NCBI GenBank assembly: GCA_900491605.1
Contig: UESW01005040.1
Span: 126,242 to 190,241 of the forward strand
DNA: 64,000 nucleotides
From: Calamus simplicifolius
Taxonomy: Eukaryota; Streptophyta; Magnoliopsida; Arecales; Arecaceae
Direction of reading: 5' to 3'
Shown: one piece after another, positions 9,973 to 20,966 of the stretch
How the letters are laid out: every line of letters starts with the position of its first letter
Numbering within the stretch: the stretch's first letter is position 1
Position numbers and translations under genes: made by a program
The notes under the pieces: model-generated
Databases searched by the model: none
The model's input: the letters and a program-made list of their open reading frames with translations, nothing else
What the model was told of the DNA's origin: nothing

Positions 9973-11419
9973 TGTTGGCCAGATGACAACCCAAGAGGGG
10001 GGTGAATTGGGTTCTTTAAAAAATTAGCCTTTTAAAATAGTTTGCTTAAGATGAATGAAGGCAATAGCAATGTAAATACAAAGTGCAGTGAATGAAACAA
10101 GATAAAGAAAGAGTCAATGAAAGCATGGCAAACACAAAGATTTTATAGTGGTTCGGTGTATCAACACCTACGTCCACTCCCAAGATTCACTTGGGTCCAC
10201 ACTATAATCTTCTTGATTACAGCCGAGTTGTTTTACAAGCTCACAACTCAAACTTGTTATTTTCCCGGGCGCACAACGAACCCAGCTGGTTTTCAAGGGC
10301 TCACCAGCACAAAAACCCTAACACAAGCTTTACCAAGCTTGTACTGAGGTAAGACTACCTCCACTAGTTCAATCCCCCAGATTGAACTAGATACAAACCA
10401 ATGAAATATTGTTTTTCAATTACAAAGCTCCTTAATGAGCAGATAATCAAATATAAGAATAACAAGGTTTAGAAAAGCCTGATTTGTAGATGGTTGGCTT
10501 TTGAGCTTTTCTTCTTTTCTTCTTCTCCTTGCTGGGTTGAATCAAGCCTCAGCTCCGATTCTTCACAGTTGAAGCAATTGAGAAGGGTTGAAAAGCAAGA
10601 AACAGATCCTCTTTCTCCAAGTTGGGAAATCTACCAAAACTTTGATTTGAATGCCTTGGATTCCTCTTGAGCTTTTTGGAGTGGAGTGGATTTGAGCTAG
10701 AAGGTTTTCCTCTTGAGATTCAGGCTCTCTCTTTTTCGGATTTTTGAAATGGGATTTCTCTATGTCCGAATTTCCTCTTTGTTTTTCCGTTTTTCTCTCT
10801 TCTTTCTTCTTCTCATTTTTTTGAATGATAGTCTTCCCTTTTTATAGATTTCTTTCAAACCATTTTTGAAGAAAACTATCCGTTGGAGTGTACCTTGTAA
10901 CAAAATATATCCGTTAGAAATAAGGTAAAATAGAAATATTACCATTAGAGCTGATCTGGCAATTTGATTTTCGTTCCAGGTGGGTTGGAGTCGACTCTAA
11001 CTTTTCTGGAGTCGGCTCTAACTCGAAGCACTTTAAAACGTTATTTCTGGAGTCGTCTCTGACTTTTCTGGGGTCGACAAGAAACTTTTCTGGAGTCGAC
11101 TCTAACATACCCGGAGTCGACTCTAGGTCGGGGCCAGAAAAATCGACGTTCTGTTTCTTCTGTGAGAGTCGGCTCTAACAGTCTCGGAGTCGACTCTAAC
11201 TTTCGTGCCAATCCGGAATCGGCTCTGTGATTCTCGGAGTCGACTCTAACGTCTGCAATCTTACCTAGACATTAGATTCGATCCAGAATACGATGTAACT
11301 CCTGATTTTGATCATTTAATAGACTTATAATCTGAAACACTTAATCAAAATCATTAGAGCCTCCATTAGTTATACTCAAATAGTTTTGTTAATCATCAAA
11401 ATCATCAATTGGATCAACA
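9973..11419 (-). repeat. Copia-1 5' LTR
   Basis: Begins TGTTGGCCAGATG and ends GGATCAACA on the plus strand. It aligns with 1138-2591 over its full length. The differences I saw in the first few hundred bases are mostly single-base indels in short homopolymers. A palindrome cluster lies at about 10988-11248, upstream of the TATA box in transcription direction. Confidence 0.95.
10838..10849 (-). promoter_or_regulatory. TATA box of the copia-1 5' LTR promoter
   Basis: CCTTTTTATAGA on the plus strand reads TCTATAAAAAGG on the element strand. The same TATA context is found in copia-2 (15282-15292 and 19508-19518) and, as TCTATAAATAG, in copia-3 (41376-41386). It lies inside the LTR downstream of the palindrome cluster, as expected for the element's RNA polymerase II promoter. 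Confidence 0.75.
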
Positions 11420-12535
11420 TATGGCTCGGCAGTGTTTTGTCACCAGCCTTCAGTCAAGGATGCCTGAGGTTGATGGGCTGGACGCTCGGGAGGACTTCGC
11501 CGAGCAACAAGGAGAACCAGCCGAAGAACTGGAAGAAGTACCGCTGGACGAAACTCGGCCCGACCGAACTATTAAGATCGGGTCACTACTGAAAGGCGAG
11601 TCCCGGCGAAAATGATCGACTTTCTTCAAAGCAACGCCGATGTCTTCGCCTGGTCCGCCTCCGACATGCCAGGAATCAGCCCTGATGTTCTCGTCCATCA
11701 CCTCAACATGGACGGGATGTACCGACCCGTCAAACAGAAGAAAAGGAGCTTCGCCCTAGAGCGGCAGAAAGCTATTGAAGAGGAGGTTGATAAGCTTATC
11801 AAGGCAAACTTCATTCGGGAGGTGAATTACCCAAGTTGGCTGTCAAATGTTGTCATGGTAAAGAAATCGAATGGCAAGTGGCGGATCTGCATCGACTTCA
11901 CCGACCTCAACAAAGCGTGCCCGAAGGACAGTTTCCTCTCCTCCGAATTGATTAACTTGTAGATGCCACCTCGGGTCACCAGATGCTGACATTCATGGAC
12001 GCCTACTCGGGCTACAACCAGATCCAGATGGCCCCCGAAGATGAAGAGAAGATCGCCTTCATAACCGACCGAGGTACTTACTGTTACCGTATTATGCCCT
12101 TTGGTCTTAAAAATGCAGGTGCCACCTACCAAAGGCTGGTCAACAAAGTTTTCAAAGAGCAAATCAGTCGAAACATGGAGGTATATGTCGACGATATGCT
12201 GATCAAGCGCAAAGAAGCGTCACAGCACGTCGAGGACACTCCACAAATATCGGATGAAGCTCAACCCAACTAAGTGCGCCTTCGGCGTTAACTCTAGGAA
12301 GTTCCTCTGCTTCATGGTTTCCCAACGGGGTATCGAAGCTAACCCCCAGAAGATCCAGGCTCTTCAGCAGATGGTGCCCCCGACATCTATTAAAGAAGTC
12401 CAGCGCCTAACTGGGAGAATAGCAGCCCTTAACCGCTTCGTGGCTCGGTCTGCCAAAAGATGCCTCCCTTTCTTCAAAACTCTCCGATCGGCAAAGAATT
12501 TCCAATGGTCTTCCGAGTGTTAAAAATCATTCGAA
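11420..12535 (+). pseudogene. Gypsy protease tail and reverse transcriptase (Tat lineage)
   Basis: Resumes gypsy coding right after copia-1. The pre-RT linker carries acidic repeats, then DVFAWSASDMPGI and the RT motifs WRICIDFTDLNKACPKD, MDAYSGYNQI, MPFGLKNAGATYQR and the catalytic YVDDM (12184-12198), then NPTKCAFGV. Frame changes near 11612, 11950-11985 and 12255 break the frame. Role: reverse transcription of the gypsy RNA; inactive as assembled. Confidence 0.9.
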
Positions 12536-12990
12536 GATCTCAAGAAGTACCTCAGCTCTCCCCCTCCTCAGCAGTCCAAATCTTGGGGAAACATTGTTCC
12601 TGTATCTGGCTGTCTCGGAAGGTGTCGTTGGCTCGGTGTTGGTCAGAGAAGAAAATAAGGCCCAGAAGCCAATTTATTATGTCAACAAACTACTCCAGAT
12701 GCAGAAACGAGGTATACCCGGATTGAGAAGATGGTGTTAGCTTTGATAACCTCAGTCCGAAAGTTGCGGCCATACTTCCAAGCACATTCTGTGACGGTCC
12801 TGACTGACCAACCCATCAAGGTGGTGGTCCATAGTCCGAAGACATCGGGGAGGATGACTAAATGGGCCATCGAGCTGAGCGAGCACGACATTCGATTCTA
12901 GCCTCGTCTGGCCATCAAAGCTCAGGTGCTAGCTGACTTCCTCTCGAATGTACCATCCTGGAGGACGGCTCCACTCCCAACTTCCCCGAG
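12536..12990 (+). pseudogene. Gypsy RNase H (retroviral-type, first RNase H)
   Basis: Split over frames, it shows LFLYLAVSEGVVGSVLVRE, QKPIYYVNK, the degenerate remains of the LRKLRPYFQAH-type and LTDQP regions (about 12750-12815), and KAQVLADF (about 12918-12942). This is the usual tail of a gypsy RT/RNase H module. It carries several frame breaks and stops. Confidence 0.8.
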
Positions 12991-13410
12991 CACCCAAAAT
13001 CTGACGCCCGGTGGGTCCTCCATGTCGACGGGTCATCCAACGCCCATTGCTCCGGTGCGGGCTTAGTCCTCACCAGCCCGGAGGGGCAACTTTTGAATAT
13101 GGCATCCGCTTCTCCTTCCAGCCTCCAATAACGAGGCCGAGTATGAAGCTCTACTCGCCGGGCTCCGAATCGCCCGCAACCTTAAGGTGGAGAAACTGAA
13201 TGCCTTCATCGACTCTCAGCTGGTGGTTGGTCATGTGCAGGGCGAGTTTGAGGCCTGGGAACCGAACATGGTCCGATACCTCCAAGAGGTTCGAAGCCTA
13301 CTCTCCGTTTCCTTGAATTTGATATCATTCTGATTCCTAGATCCGAAAATGTCCGTGCCGACCTATTATCTTGGCTGGCAACCGCGGAATCAATGGACGC
13401 CGAGTGAAAA
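12991..13410 (+). pseudogene. Second, archaeal-type RNase H domain of the gypsy element
   Basis: After KAQVLADF a separate RNase H follows: WVLHVDGSSN with its first Asp (about 13012-13040), then, after a frame change at about 13125, NNEAEYEALLAGLRIA with the Glu, IDSQLVVGHVQGEFEA with the next Asp, and RADLLSWLA with the last. This second domain is a known acquisition of the Tat lineage and supports the lineage call. All four acidic positions (D-E-D-D) can still be read, in two frames. Confidence 0.82.
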
Positions 13411-14658
13411 TTTCATCTGGAGATTTGGAGAGACCCAGTATCGCGGAAGCTGACCGAGTAATGCAAGTTGAGGCCGAACCATCATGGTTCGACCCCATCT
13501 AGAAGTATCTTAAAGAAGGGTCGCTCCCAGCCGATCGAAGGGAAGCCAGAAAGCTAAAGCTGCAAGCCACCCGCTATGTGCTGATTGATGACCAGCTCTA
13601 CAAGCGGTCCTTCTCTATGCCGCTGCTCAGATGCCTTCGCCCATCTGAAGCTGATTATGCCCTTCAAAAGGTACATGAAGGGATTTGCGGCAACCATCTG
13701 GGGAGCCAGTCTTTATGCCATAAGGTGCTGCGTCAAGGTTACTATTGGCCAACCATGCAAAAGGATGCTGACGACCTCATCCGAGCTTGTGACCCATGCC
13801 AAAGACACTCCAGTATTCAGAGGCTCCCCTCCACCAGCCTGGTCTCCATTTCCTCCGCTTGGCCCTTTGCCAAGTGTGGAATGGACATTCTCGGCCCGTT
13901 TTCACTCGCCACGGGGCAGCGGAAGTTTTTATTCTTCGCCATCGATTACTTCACCAAATGGGTCGAGGCGGAAGCAGTTGCTCAAATAACTGAGGCTCGA
14001 GCCAAGGACTTCGTGTGGAGATCCATCATCTGCCGCTTCGGCCTCCCACACCATCATTACTGACAACGGCAAACAGTTTGACAATCCAAAGTTCTTCAGT
14101 TCTGCGAGGAGCATGGGATCCATCACCGCCTTACCTCAGTCGGGCATCCACAGGCTAACGGAGCAGCCAGGTAACCAACCAAACCTTGCTTCAAGGGATC
14201 AAATCTCGGCTCTCCAGAGCCCGAGGCAGATGGGCAGACGAGTTGCATCATGTCCTATGGGCCTACCGCACCACCCCGAGAGTGCCCACGGGCGAGACCC
14301 CATTTCGAATGGCCTTCGGTACAGAGACGTCATCCCCGTGGAGATAGAACTCCCTGTGGAAAGCTACTCGAGGAAGCCAGTGATGAGCAGCTCCGCGCCA
14401 ACCTCAACCTGATAGAGAAGATCAGAGAAAAAGCACGAATCAGAATAGCTGCCTACTAGCAAAGAGTGGCCCGTTACCACGCCTCTAGAGTCAAAGGGAA
14501 AGCTTTCTTGCCTGGCGACCTCGTTCTCCAGAAAACATCTGTCTCCAAACCGCTGGAGCAAGGAAAGCTAGCTCCAAACTAGGAAGGCCCCTACCAAGTA
14601 GCAGAGGTCGTCGGACTCGGTACCTACAAGCTGCAAGATCTAAGCGAAAGATACATCT
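13411..14658 (+). pseudogene. Gypsy integrase (most of it)
   Basis: The HHCC zinc region is at about 13660-13800 (HEGICGNHLG ... RACDPCQRH). The catalytic core shows WPFAKCGMDILGPF with the first Asp, FFAIDYFTKWVEAE, then TDNGKQFDN with the second Asp (frame changed, about 14055-14085). The expected Glu region near 14155-14185 is frame-broken around 14169, so the DDE triad is not readable in one frame. The C-terminal part includes GDLVLQK and GPYQVAEVVG.GTYKLQDL. The frame stops at the left end of copia-2 and resumes at 20370. Confidence 0.88.
14654..14658. repeat. Target site duplication of copia-2, left copy (CATCT; right copy CATCC at 20370-20374)
   Basis: The five bases before TGTTGACCC are CATCT and the five after the final CCAACA are CATCC. 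One mismatch remains. The gypsy reading frame joins across the insertion if one copy is counted. Confidence 0.82.
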
Positions 14659-16131
14659 TGTTGACCCAATTATTGATTTTGATGATTAATAAAAGACATG
14701 AGTATATTCATTTTGTTACTAATAAATTTAACTAGTGTTTCAGGGCTTCAAAAAAATCGTTGATCAATCAAAAGGCATAAAGAAACATGTTTTGAATCAA
14801 ATGCCTAAAGTAAGTTTCAAAATTCAGAGCCTAGAGTCGACACCCAGAAGGTCTAGAGCCGACCCCATGGCCAATCAAATATCTTTCTAATTTTTGGCAC
14901 GGTCTGAAGCCGACACCCAGAGTTTTGGAGTTGACACTTACAGTGTCTGGAGCCGACTCCAATGCAGGAACAGAAAGCGTATTTTTGGACTTCTCTAGAG
15001 CCGACATTTATAGTTTTTCGGAGCTGACTCCGAATGCGGCGAGCCGACACTCAACTTTTTCGGAGCCGACTCCTCAATGAACTTTGTACATTCTATTTTT
15101 GGTTACCCGACTTGGAGCCACACCTGAAAAGTTGGAGCCGACTCCAATCTGTCATGAATGGATTTTCAAAATGCCAGATCAGCTCAAACGGTAATATTTT
15201 CTTTACCTAACTTCTAATGGCTATATTTCTGTATGGACAATCTATCCAGGTACATTCCAACGGCTATATTTCACCTATGGATCTATAAAAAGGGGGATTC
15301 ATCCATTTGAAAAACAAAAACAAAAAAAATAGAGACAAAAAATAGAGAAAAATCAAAATGAAAAATCCAAGAAGTCTTGAGCAAGAAATCAAGAGGAAAG
15401 AGTCAAAGTTTAAATCCATCAACTCCAGAAAGCTCAAAGAGAAATCCAACGCATTCAAAGTCAAAATCGGAGGATTTCCCAAAAAGAAGAAAAATGAGCC
15501 AAAAGCTTTGTTCTGTGATTTTTCAACTTCTCATCTGCAACATTTGTAAAGAATCCGAGCTGAGGCCTGATTCAACATCTCAAAGGAGAAGAGAAAAAGA
15601 AGAAAAGCTCAAATCCAATCTGCTTCAAACAAGCTTTTCTAACCTTGTTTATTTACATTGAATATTTGCTCATTTAAGGGGTTGTTTGTTATTGTAAACT
15701 CTATTGTTATTTGTTTTTGCTAATTCAATCAGGGGGATTGAATTAGTGGAGGTAGTATACCTCAGGACAAGCTAGATTAGCTTGGGTTTGGGTTTTGTGC
15801 TGGTGAGCCCGAAAAACCAGCTGGGTTCGTTGTGATCCCGGAAAATAACAAGTTTTGAGTTGTGAGCTTGTAAAACAACTCGACTATAATCTAGTAGATT
15901 ATAGTGTGGACCCAAGTGGAACTTGGGAGTGGACGTAGGTGTTGGACACATCGAACCACTATAAAATCCTTGTGTTTGTCGTGCTTCGATTGTCTCACTC
16001 TATTTCCTTGTTTGTGGCTGTTATTTATCCTGCACTTAATCTTGTTGATTCCAAAGCCAATCGTTTTAAAATGTTAAATTTTTTTAGAACCCAATTCACC
16101 CCCTCCTCTTGGGTTGCCATATGGGCCAACA
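14659..16131 (+). repeat. Copia-2 5' LTR
   Basis: Begins TGTTGACCCAATTATTG and ends GGGCCAACA. It contains GAGCCGACTC/GAGTCGACAC-type sites at 14836-15147 and a TATA box TCTATAAAAAG at 15282-15292. The part near the 3' end (TTCACCCCCTCCTCTTGGG) matches the termini of copia-1 and copia-3. Confidence 0.95.
14836..15147 (+). promoter_or_regulatory. GAGCCGACTC-type palindrome cluster in the copia-2 5' LTR
   Basis: Repeated GAGCCGAC and GAGTCGAC half or full sites lie upstream of the TATA box at 15282. They are more decayed than in copia-1. The matching cluster of the 3' LTR is at 19057-19372. Function inferred from position only. Confidence 0.6.
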
Positions 16132-16133
16132 AT

Positions 16134-16145
16134 TGGTATCAGAGC
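16134..16145 (+). other. Primer binding site of copia-2 (initiator Met-tRNA)
   Basis: TGGTATCAGAGC lies two bases after the 5' LTR, complementary to the 3' end of initiator tRNA-Met. Confidence 0.95.
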
Positions 16146-16192
16146 TAGTGCTCATTTGAATTTGGTCTAACGATCAAGAGCTAAAGATCCAA

Positions 16193-17740
16193 ATGGCAGC
16201 TCAAGCTAGTTCATCTTATTTAGAAGGTCAATCCACTAATCGACCTCCTTTGTTTAATGGAACTAATTACGGTTATTGGAAAGCTAGGATGAAAATTTTT
16301 ATTCAAGCACTTGACTATGATCTATGGAGCATTATAGTCAATGGACCACACACACCCACTGCTAGAATTAATGGCATGGAGATTCCTAAATCGAAAACGG
16401 AATGGGATGAACATGATAAGAAGTTGGCTCAGCTCAATGCTAAAGCCATGAATGTTTATATTGTTCATTAGATGCAAATAAATTTAATCAAATTTCTACA
16501 TGTATTTCCACAAAAAAATTTGGGATAGATTAGAAGTTACCCATGAGGGTACTAATCAAGTAAAGAAATCCAAAATCAATATTCTAGTGCACAAGTATGA
16601 ATTGTTTAGCATGGAACAATCTGAAACCATCACATGCATGTACACTAGATTTATTGATATTGTAAATGGTCTGAAAAGTCTTGGCAAGACCTACACTAAT
16701 TCTGATCTTGTGCCTAAAATTCTTAGGTCACTTCTAAGATCATGGAAAGCGAAGGTGACTGCAATCCAAGAAGCCAAGGACTTAAATGTTTTACCTTTGG
16801 AGGAGCTACTTGGATCCTTGATGACTCATGAGCTAACCATGAAACAACATCAAGAGGAGGAAGTCAAGAAGAAGAAGATAATTGCTCTTAAAGCTATAGA
16901 AAGTGAGGAGAGCTGCAGTGATAGCGATGAGGATGAAGAGACTGCACTCCTTGCTAGAAAATTTAAGAAATTCATGCAAAGAATGAGACCCTTCCATAAG
17001 AAAAAATCTGGAACAAAAATGGAAGGAGAAAAAGAGAAAGAGAAGGACAAAGAAAAAGAGCCCTTAATTTGTTATGAATGCAAGAAACCATGGCATTTCA
17101 GATATGACTGTTCTCAATTAAAGAAAGTCTACAAGAAAAAGAAGAAGGAGTATGTTGCAACCTGGAGTGATAGTGAAGAATCCTCTTCCGAGGAGGAACA
17201 AAAGGAAGTTGCCAACATTTGCTTTATGGCGAACGATGATAAAGTAAGTACCGAAACCCTCAATGATGAATTTACATTTGATGAATTATATGAGGCTTTC
17301 AATGAATTAGTCAATGATTTTAAAATTCTGAAAAGAAAAATAAGTTTTTGAAAAATGAAAACTTAAATCTGTGTAAAGAGAAAATTGATTTAACACTTAA
17401 AGTTAAGGATTTAAAAGATAATCTTACTCATGAAGTTGAAAAATCAAAATCAGAAAATGAAGCTTTGATTGAAGAAAAAGGATCAATTTCCAATAAAAAT
17501 GATAGATTAAAGAAGGAAGTTGATAAATATAAAAATATAGTTGATAAATTTACATATAGTTCTGAAAAACTTAACTTATTATTGAGTAATCAAAGAGCTA
17601 TATTTGATAAGGCAGGATTAGGTTATAGGCCTAACATAAAACAAAAGTATGTCAAAAACTTCTTCAGAAAAGAATAAGATAAAAATGAAGTTTTATGTCA
17701 TTATTGTAACAAAAAGGGACACAAAGCCTTTGAATGTAAT
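16193..17740 (+). pseudogene. Copia-2 gag with two zinc knuckles
   Basis: ATG at 16193; RPPLFNGTNYGYWKARM near residue 17. Frame breaks near 16468-16500 and 17350 divide it. LEELLGSLMTHELTMKQH, an acidic patch and a Lys/Glu-rich stretch precede a damaged knuckle CYECKKPWHFRYDC. A strongly charged coiled coil follows at 17348-17677, then a second knuckle CHYCNKKGHKAFEC at about 17694-17735. Sirevirus gag proteins are known for such coiled-coil regions. Role: particle formation. Confidence 0.88.
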
Positions 17741-17871
17741 TTTATAAAATTAACAAGAATTTAAGTAGTAAAGGAAGGAAAATATGGGTTCCAAAAGGAA
17801 TAATCTTTATTGCTACTAACCATGAAGGACCCAAGAAGGCTTGTGTACCTAAATATAAGACTTGATCATTT

Positions 17872-18861
17872 TTGCAGGAGTGTCTTGCGGCCAAAAGATC
17901 AAAGCGAAAGTGGTATCTCGATAGTGGCTGCTCAAGACACATGACGGGTGACAAGGATCAATTAATCACCCTTGAAAGCAAAAGAGGAGGAGTTGTTACG
18001 TTTGGTGACAATGGCAAAGGCCAGATCATGGGGTTTGGTAAAATTCAAATAACTCCCTCCATATTTATTGAAAATGTCTTATATGTTAATAGTTTAAAGC
18101 ATAATCTAATAAGTATTAGCCAATTATGTGATACAGGTTTCAAAGTATCATTTGAAGCTTCTATTTGCACTGTTTCTAATCCCATTGATAATAGCATTGT
18201 ATTTACTGGAAATAGAAATGGCAATGTATACTTGATTGATTTAGACAATTTGTCTACTAGTAATCATTGCTTAGTTGCTAATAATGCTAATATGAATGAG
18301 ATTGGATGGCTGTGGCATCGTAGATTAGGTCATGCAAGCACGCACCTAATTTCAAAATTAATTAGAATGGATTTAGTAAAAGGTCTTCCACAACTAGATT
18401 TTGAAAATAACAAAATTTGTGATGCATGTCAATTTGGAAAACAAACTAGAAACTCTTTCAAAACTAAAAACATTGTTTCCACTTCTAGGCCACTTGAACT
18501 ACTTCACATGGATCTCTTCGGACCTACTAGAACCACTAGTCTAGGAGGAAAGAAATATGGTCTTGTGATTGTAGATGGTTATTCTAAATACACCTGGGTA
18601 TTGTTTTTAGCTCATAAAGATGAGACCTTTCCAATATTTTTGAAATTCTTCAAGAAGGTCACAAATGAGAAAAACAACACCATAGTGTCTCTTAGAAGTG
18701 ATCATGGCACTGAATTTGAAAATTATTTATTTGAAAACTTTTGCATTAAAAATGGTATCCATCATAATTTCTCTGCACCTAGAACACCACAACAAAATGG
18801 AGTTGTAGAAAGAAAAAATAGAACTTTAGAAGATATGGCCCGGGCGTACCATGCTATATGA
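17872..18861 (+). pseudogene. Copia-2 protease and truncated integrase
   Basis: A 329-codon open stretch. The protease active site is YLDSGCSRHMTG at about residue 16. GAG-pre-integrase shows GWLWHRRLGHAS and CDACQFGK (HHCC). The catalytic core has LLHMDLFGP (Asp), SLRSDHGTEFEN (Asp) and PQQNGVVERKNRT (Glu). The frame ends shortly after MARAYH because the rest of pol is deleted. Without RT this copy could move only with proteins from another element. Confidence 0.9.
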
Positions 18862-18881
18862 AAGAAACGTGTTTTGATGAT
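18862..18881 (+). other. Deletion junction in copia-2 with LTR-like filler
   Basis: After GCTATATGAAAG (integrase; compare 36020-36032 in copia-3) the sequence AAAGAAACGTGTTTTGA follows. It also occurs inside the 3' LTR at about 19002-19018. Six bases later the 3' LTR begins. The shared AAAG at the switch point suggests template switching or microhomology repair. Confidence 0.6.
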
Positions 18882-20369
18882 TGTTGTCCCAATTATTGAT
18901 TTTGATGATTAATAAAAGACATGAGTATATTCATTTTGTTACTAATAAATTTAACTAGTGTTTCAGGGCTTAAAAAAAATTGTTGATCAATCAAAAGGCA
19001 TAAAGAAACGTGTTTTGAATCAAATGCCTAAAGTAAGTTTCAAAATTCAGAGCCTGGAGTCAACACCTAGAAGGTCTGAAGCCGACCCCATGGCCAATCA
19101 AATATCTTTCTGATTTTTGGCACGGTCTGAAGGCGACACCCAGAGTTTCGGAGTCAACACTTACAGTGTCTGGAGCCGACTCCAATGCGGGAACAGAAAG
19201 CATGTTTTTAGACTTCTCTGGAGCCGACATTTACAGTTTTTCGGAGCCAACTCCCGAATGCGGCGAGCCGACACTCAACTTTTTCGGAGCCGACTCCTCA
19301 ATGAACTTTGTACATTCTATTTTTGGTTACCCGACTTGGAGCCGACACCTGAAAAGTTGGAGCCGACTCCAACCTGTTAGGAATGGATTTTCAAAATGCC
19401 AGATCAGCTCAAACGGTAATATTTTCTTTACCTAACTTCTAACGGCTATATTTTCTGTATGGACAATCTATCCAGGTACATTCCAACGGCTATATTTCAC
19501 CTATGGATCTATAAAAAGGGGGATTCGTCCGTTTGAAAAATAAAAACAAAAAAAAATAGAGACAAAAAATAGAAAAAAATCAAATTGAAAAATCCAAGAA
19601 GTCTTGAGCAAGAAATTAAGAGGAAAGAGTCAAAGTTCAAATCCATCAACTCCAGAAAGCTCAAAGAGAAATCCAAGGCATTCAAAGTCAAAAATCGAAG
19701 GATTTCCCAAAAAGAAGAAAAAGGAGCCAAAAGCTCTATTCTATGATTTTCCAACTTCTCATCTGCAATATTTGTAAAGAATCCGAGCTGAGGCCTGATT
19801 CAACATCTCAAAGGAGAAGAGGAAAAGAAGAAAAGCTCAAATCCAATCTGCTTCAAACAGGCTTTTCTAACCTTGTTTATTTACATTGAATATTTGCTCA
19901 TTTAAGGGGTTGTTTTTTATTGTAAACTCTATTGTTATTTGTTTTTGCTAATTCAATCAGGAGGATTGAATTAGTGGAGGTAGTATACCTCGGGACAAGC
20001 TAGATTAGCTTGGGTTTGGGTTTTATGCTGGTGAGCCCGAAAAACCAGCTGGGTTCGTTGTGATCCCGGGAAAATAACAAGTTTTGAGTTGTGAGCTTGT
20101 AAAACAACTTGACTGTAATCTAGTAGATTATAGTGTGGACCCAAGTGGAACTTGGGAGTGGACGTAGGTGTTGGACACACCGAACCACTATAAAATCCTT
20201 GTGTTTGTCGTGCTTCGATTGTCTCACTCTATTTCCTTATTTATGGCTGTTATTTATCATGCACTTAATCTTGTTGATTCCAAAGCTAATCGTTTTAAAA
20301 GGTTAAATTTTTTTTTAGAACCCAATTCACCCCCCCCCCCCCCCTCTTGGGTTGCCATCTGGGCCAACA
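18882..20369 (+). repeat. Copia-2 3' LTR
   Basis: Begins TGTTGTCCCAATTATTG and ends GGGCCAACA, aligned with 14659-16131. It holds a palindrome cluster at 19057-19372, a TATA box at 19508-19518 and a 15-base C-run at 20330-20344 that is shorter and interrupted in the 5' LTR. Confidence 0.95.
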
Positions 20370-20418
20370 CATCCCTCGAACATGGAACTCAGATAACCTC
20401 CACAAGTATCATCAGTAG
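20370..20418 (+). pseudogene. C-terminal end of gypsy pol
   Basis: Directly after copia-2 the frame reads PRTWNSDNLHKYHQ and stops at 20416-20418. This is the typical end of a Tat/gypsy pol (PRTWNADNLKKYY-like) and completes the YKLQDLSERY segment that stops at 14658. Confidence 0.88.
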
Positions 20419-20568
20419 GGTACGCCTTCTACAGGCCTGCCTTCTTAAATTTTGTCGGCATATTGCTTTCATAATTCTTGACGTGATTACCATGATTATA
20501 TCACCGAAAATCGTAAAGAAAATAGATGCTGCTTACCAATCCTCGGCACAACCGAGTTGTCTATTTGC

Positions 20569-20966
20569 TCCGAACCTCGGCTGTGCCGAGCAAAAAATCT
20601 CCGAACCTTGGCTGGGCCGAGCAAATAATCTCCGAACCTCGGCTGGGCCGAGCAACAAATCTCCGAACCTCGGCTGGGCCGAGCAAATAATCTCCGAACG
20701 TCGGCTAGGCCAAGCAAAAATTGCCGAACCTCGGCTGGGCCGAGCAACAAATCTCCGAACCTCAGCTGGGCCGAGCAAATAATCTCCGAACCTCGGCTGG
20801 GCCGAACAACAAATCTTTGAACCTCGGCTGGGCCGAGCAAATAATCTCCGAACCTCGGCTGGGCCGAGCAACAAATCTCCGAACCTCGGCTGGGCCGAGC
20901 AAAAATCTCCGAACCTCTGCTGGGCTGAGGAACAAATCTCCGGACCTCGGCTGGGCCGAGCGATGA
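20569..20966 (+). repeat. 31-bp tandem array with CTCGGC-TGG-GCCGAG hairpins
   Basis: About 13 copies of a 31-bp unit (CTCGGCTGGGCCGAG plus CAACAAATCT or CAAATAATCT and CCGAAC). Starts of the core at 20611, 20642 and 20673 confirm the period. Each unit can fold a 6-bp stem with a TGG loop. It lies in the 3' untranslated region of the gypsy element, a place where Tat elements often carry tandem repeats. Confidence 0.93.

Larger units (their letters stand above)
1138..11419 (-). mobile_element. Copia-1: near-complete Sirevirus-type Ty1/copia element with a third ORF
   Basis: Two LTRs of about 1.45 kb (1138-2591 and 9973-11419) begin TGTTG and end CAACA, with a perfect TATGG duplication outside. 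Read on the minus strand the order is LTR, Met-tRNA primer site, gag with two CCHC knuckles, protease, integrase, RT, RNase H, a third ORF, several polypurine tracts, LTR. The long gag, the large pol-to-LTR spacer with multiple polypurine tracts, and the palindrome-rich LTR are traits of the Sirevirus (SIRE/Maximus) lineage. The two LTRs differ mainly by one-base homopolymer indels, so the insertion looks young. The coding frame is broken at several places, most of them of the same single-base kind. Confidence 0.93.
14659..20369 (+). mobile_element. Copia-2: internally deleted Sirevirus-type copia element
   Basis: LTRs at 14659-16131 and 18882-20369 flank an internal region with primer site, gag, protease and integrase. 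RT, RNase H, the third ORF and the polypurine tracts are missing: integrase runs almost directly into the 3' LTR. The LTRs differ at about nine of the first 210 aligned positions by eye, mostly substitutions, so this copy is older than copia-1. It inserted near the end of gypsy pol. Confidence 0.93.
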
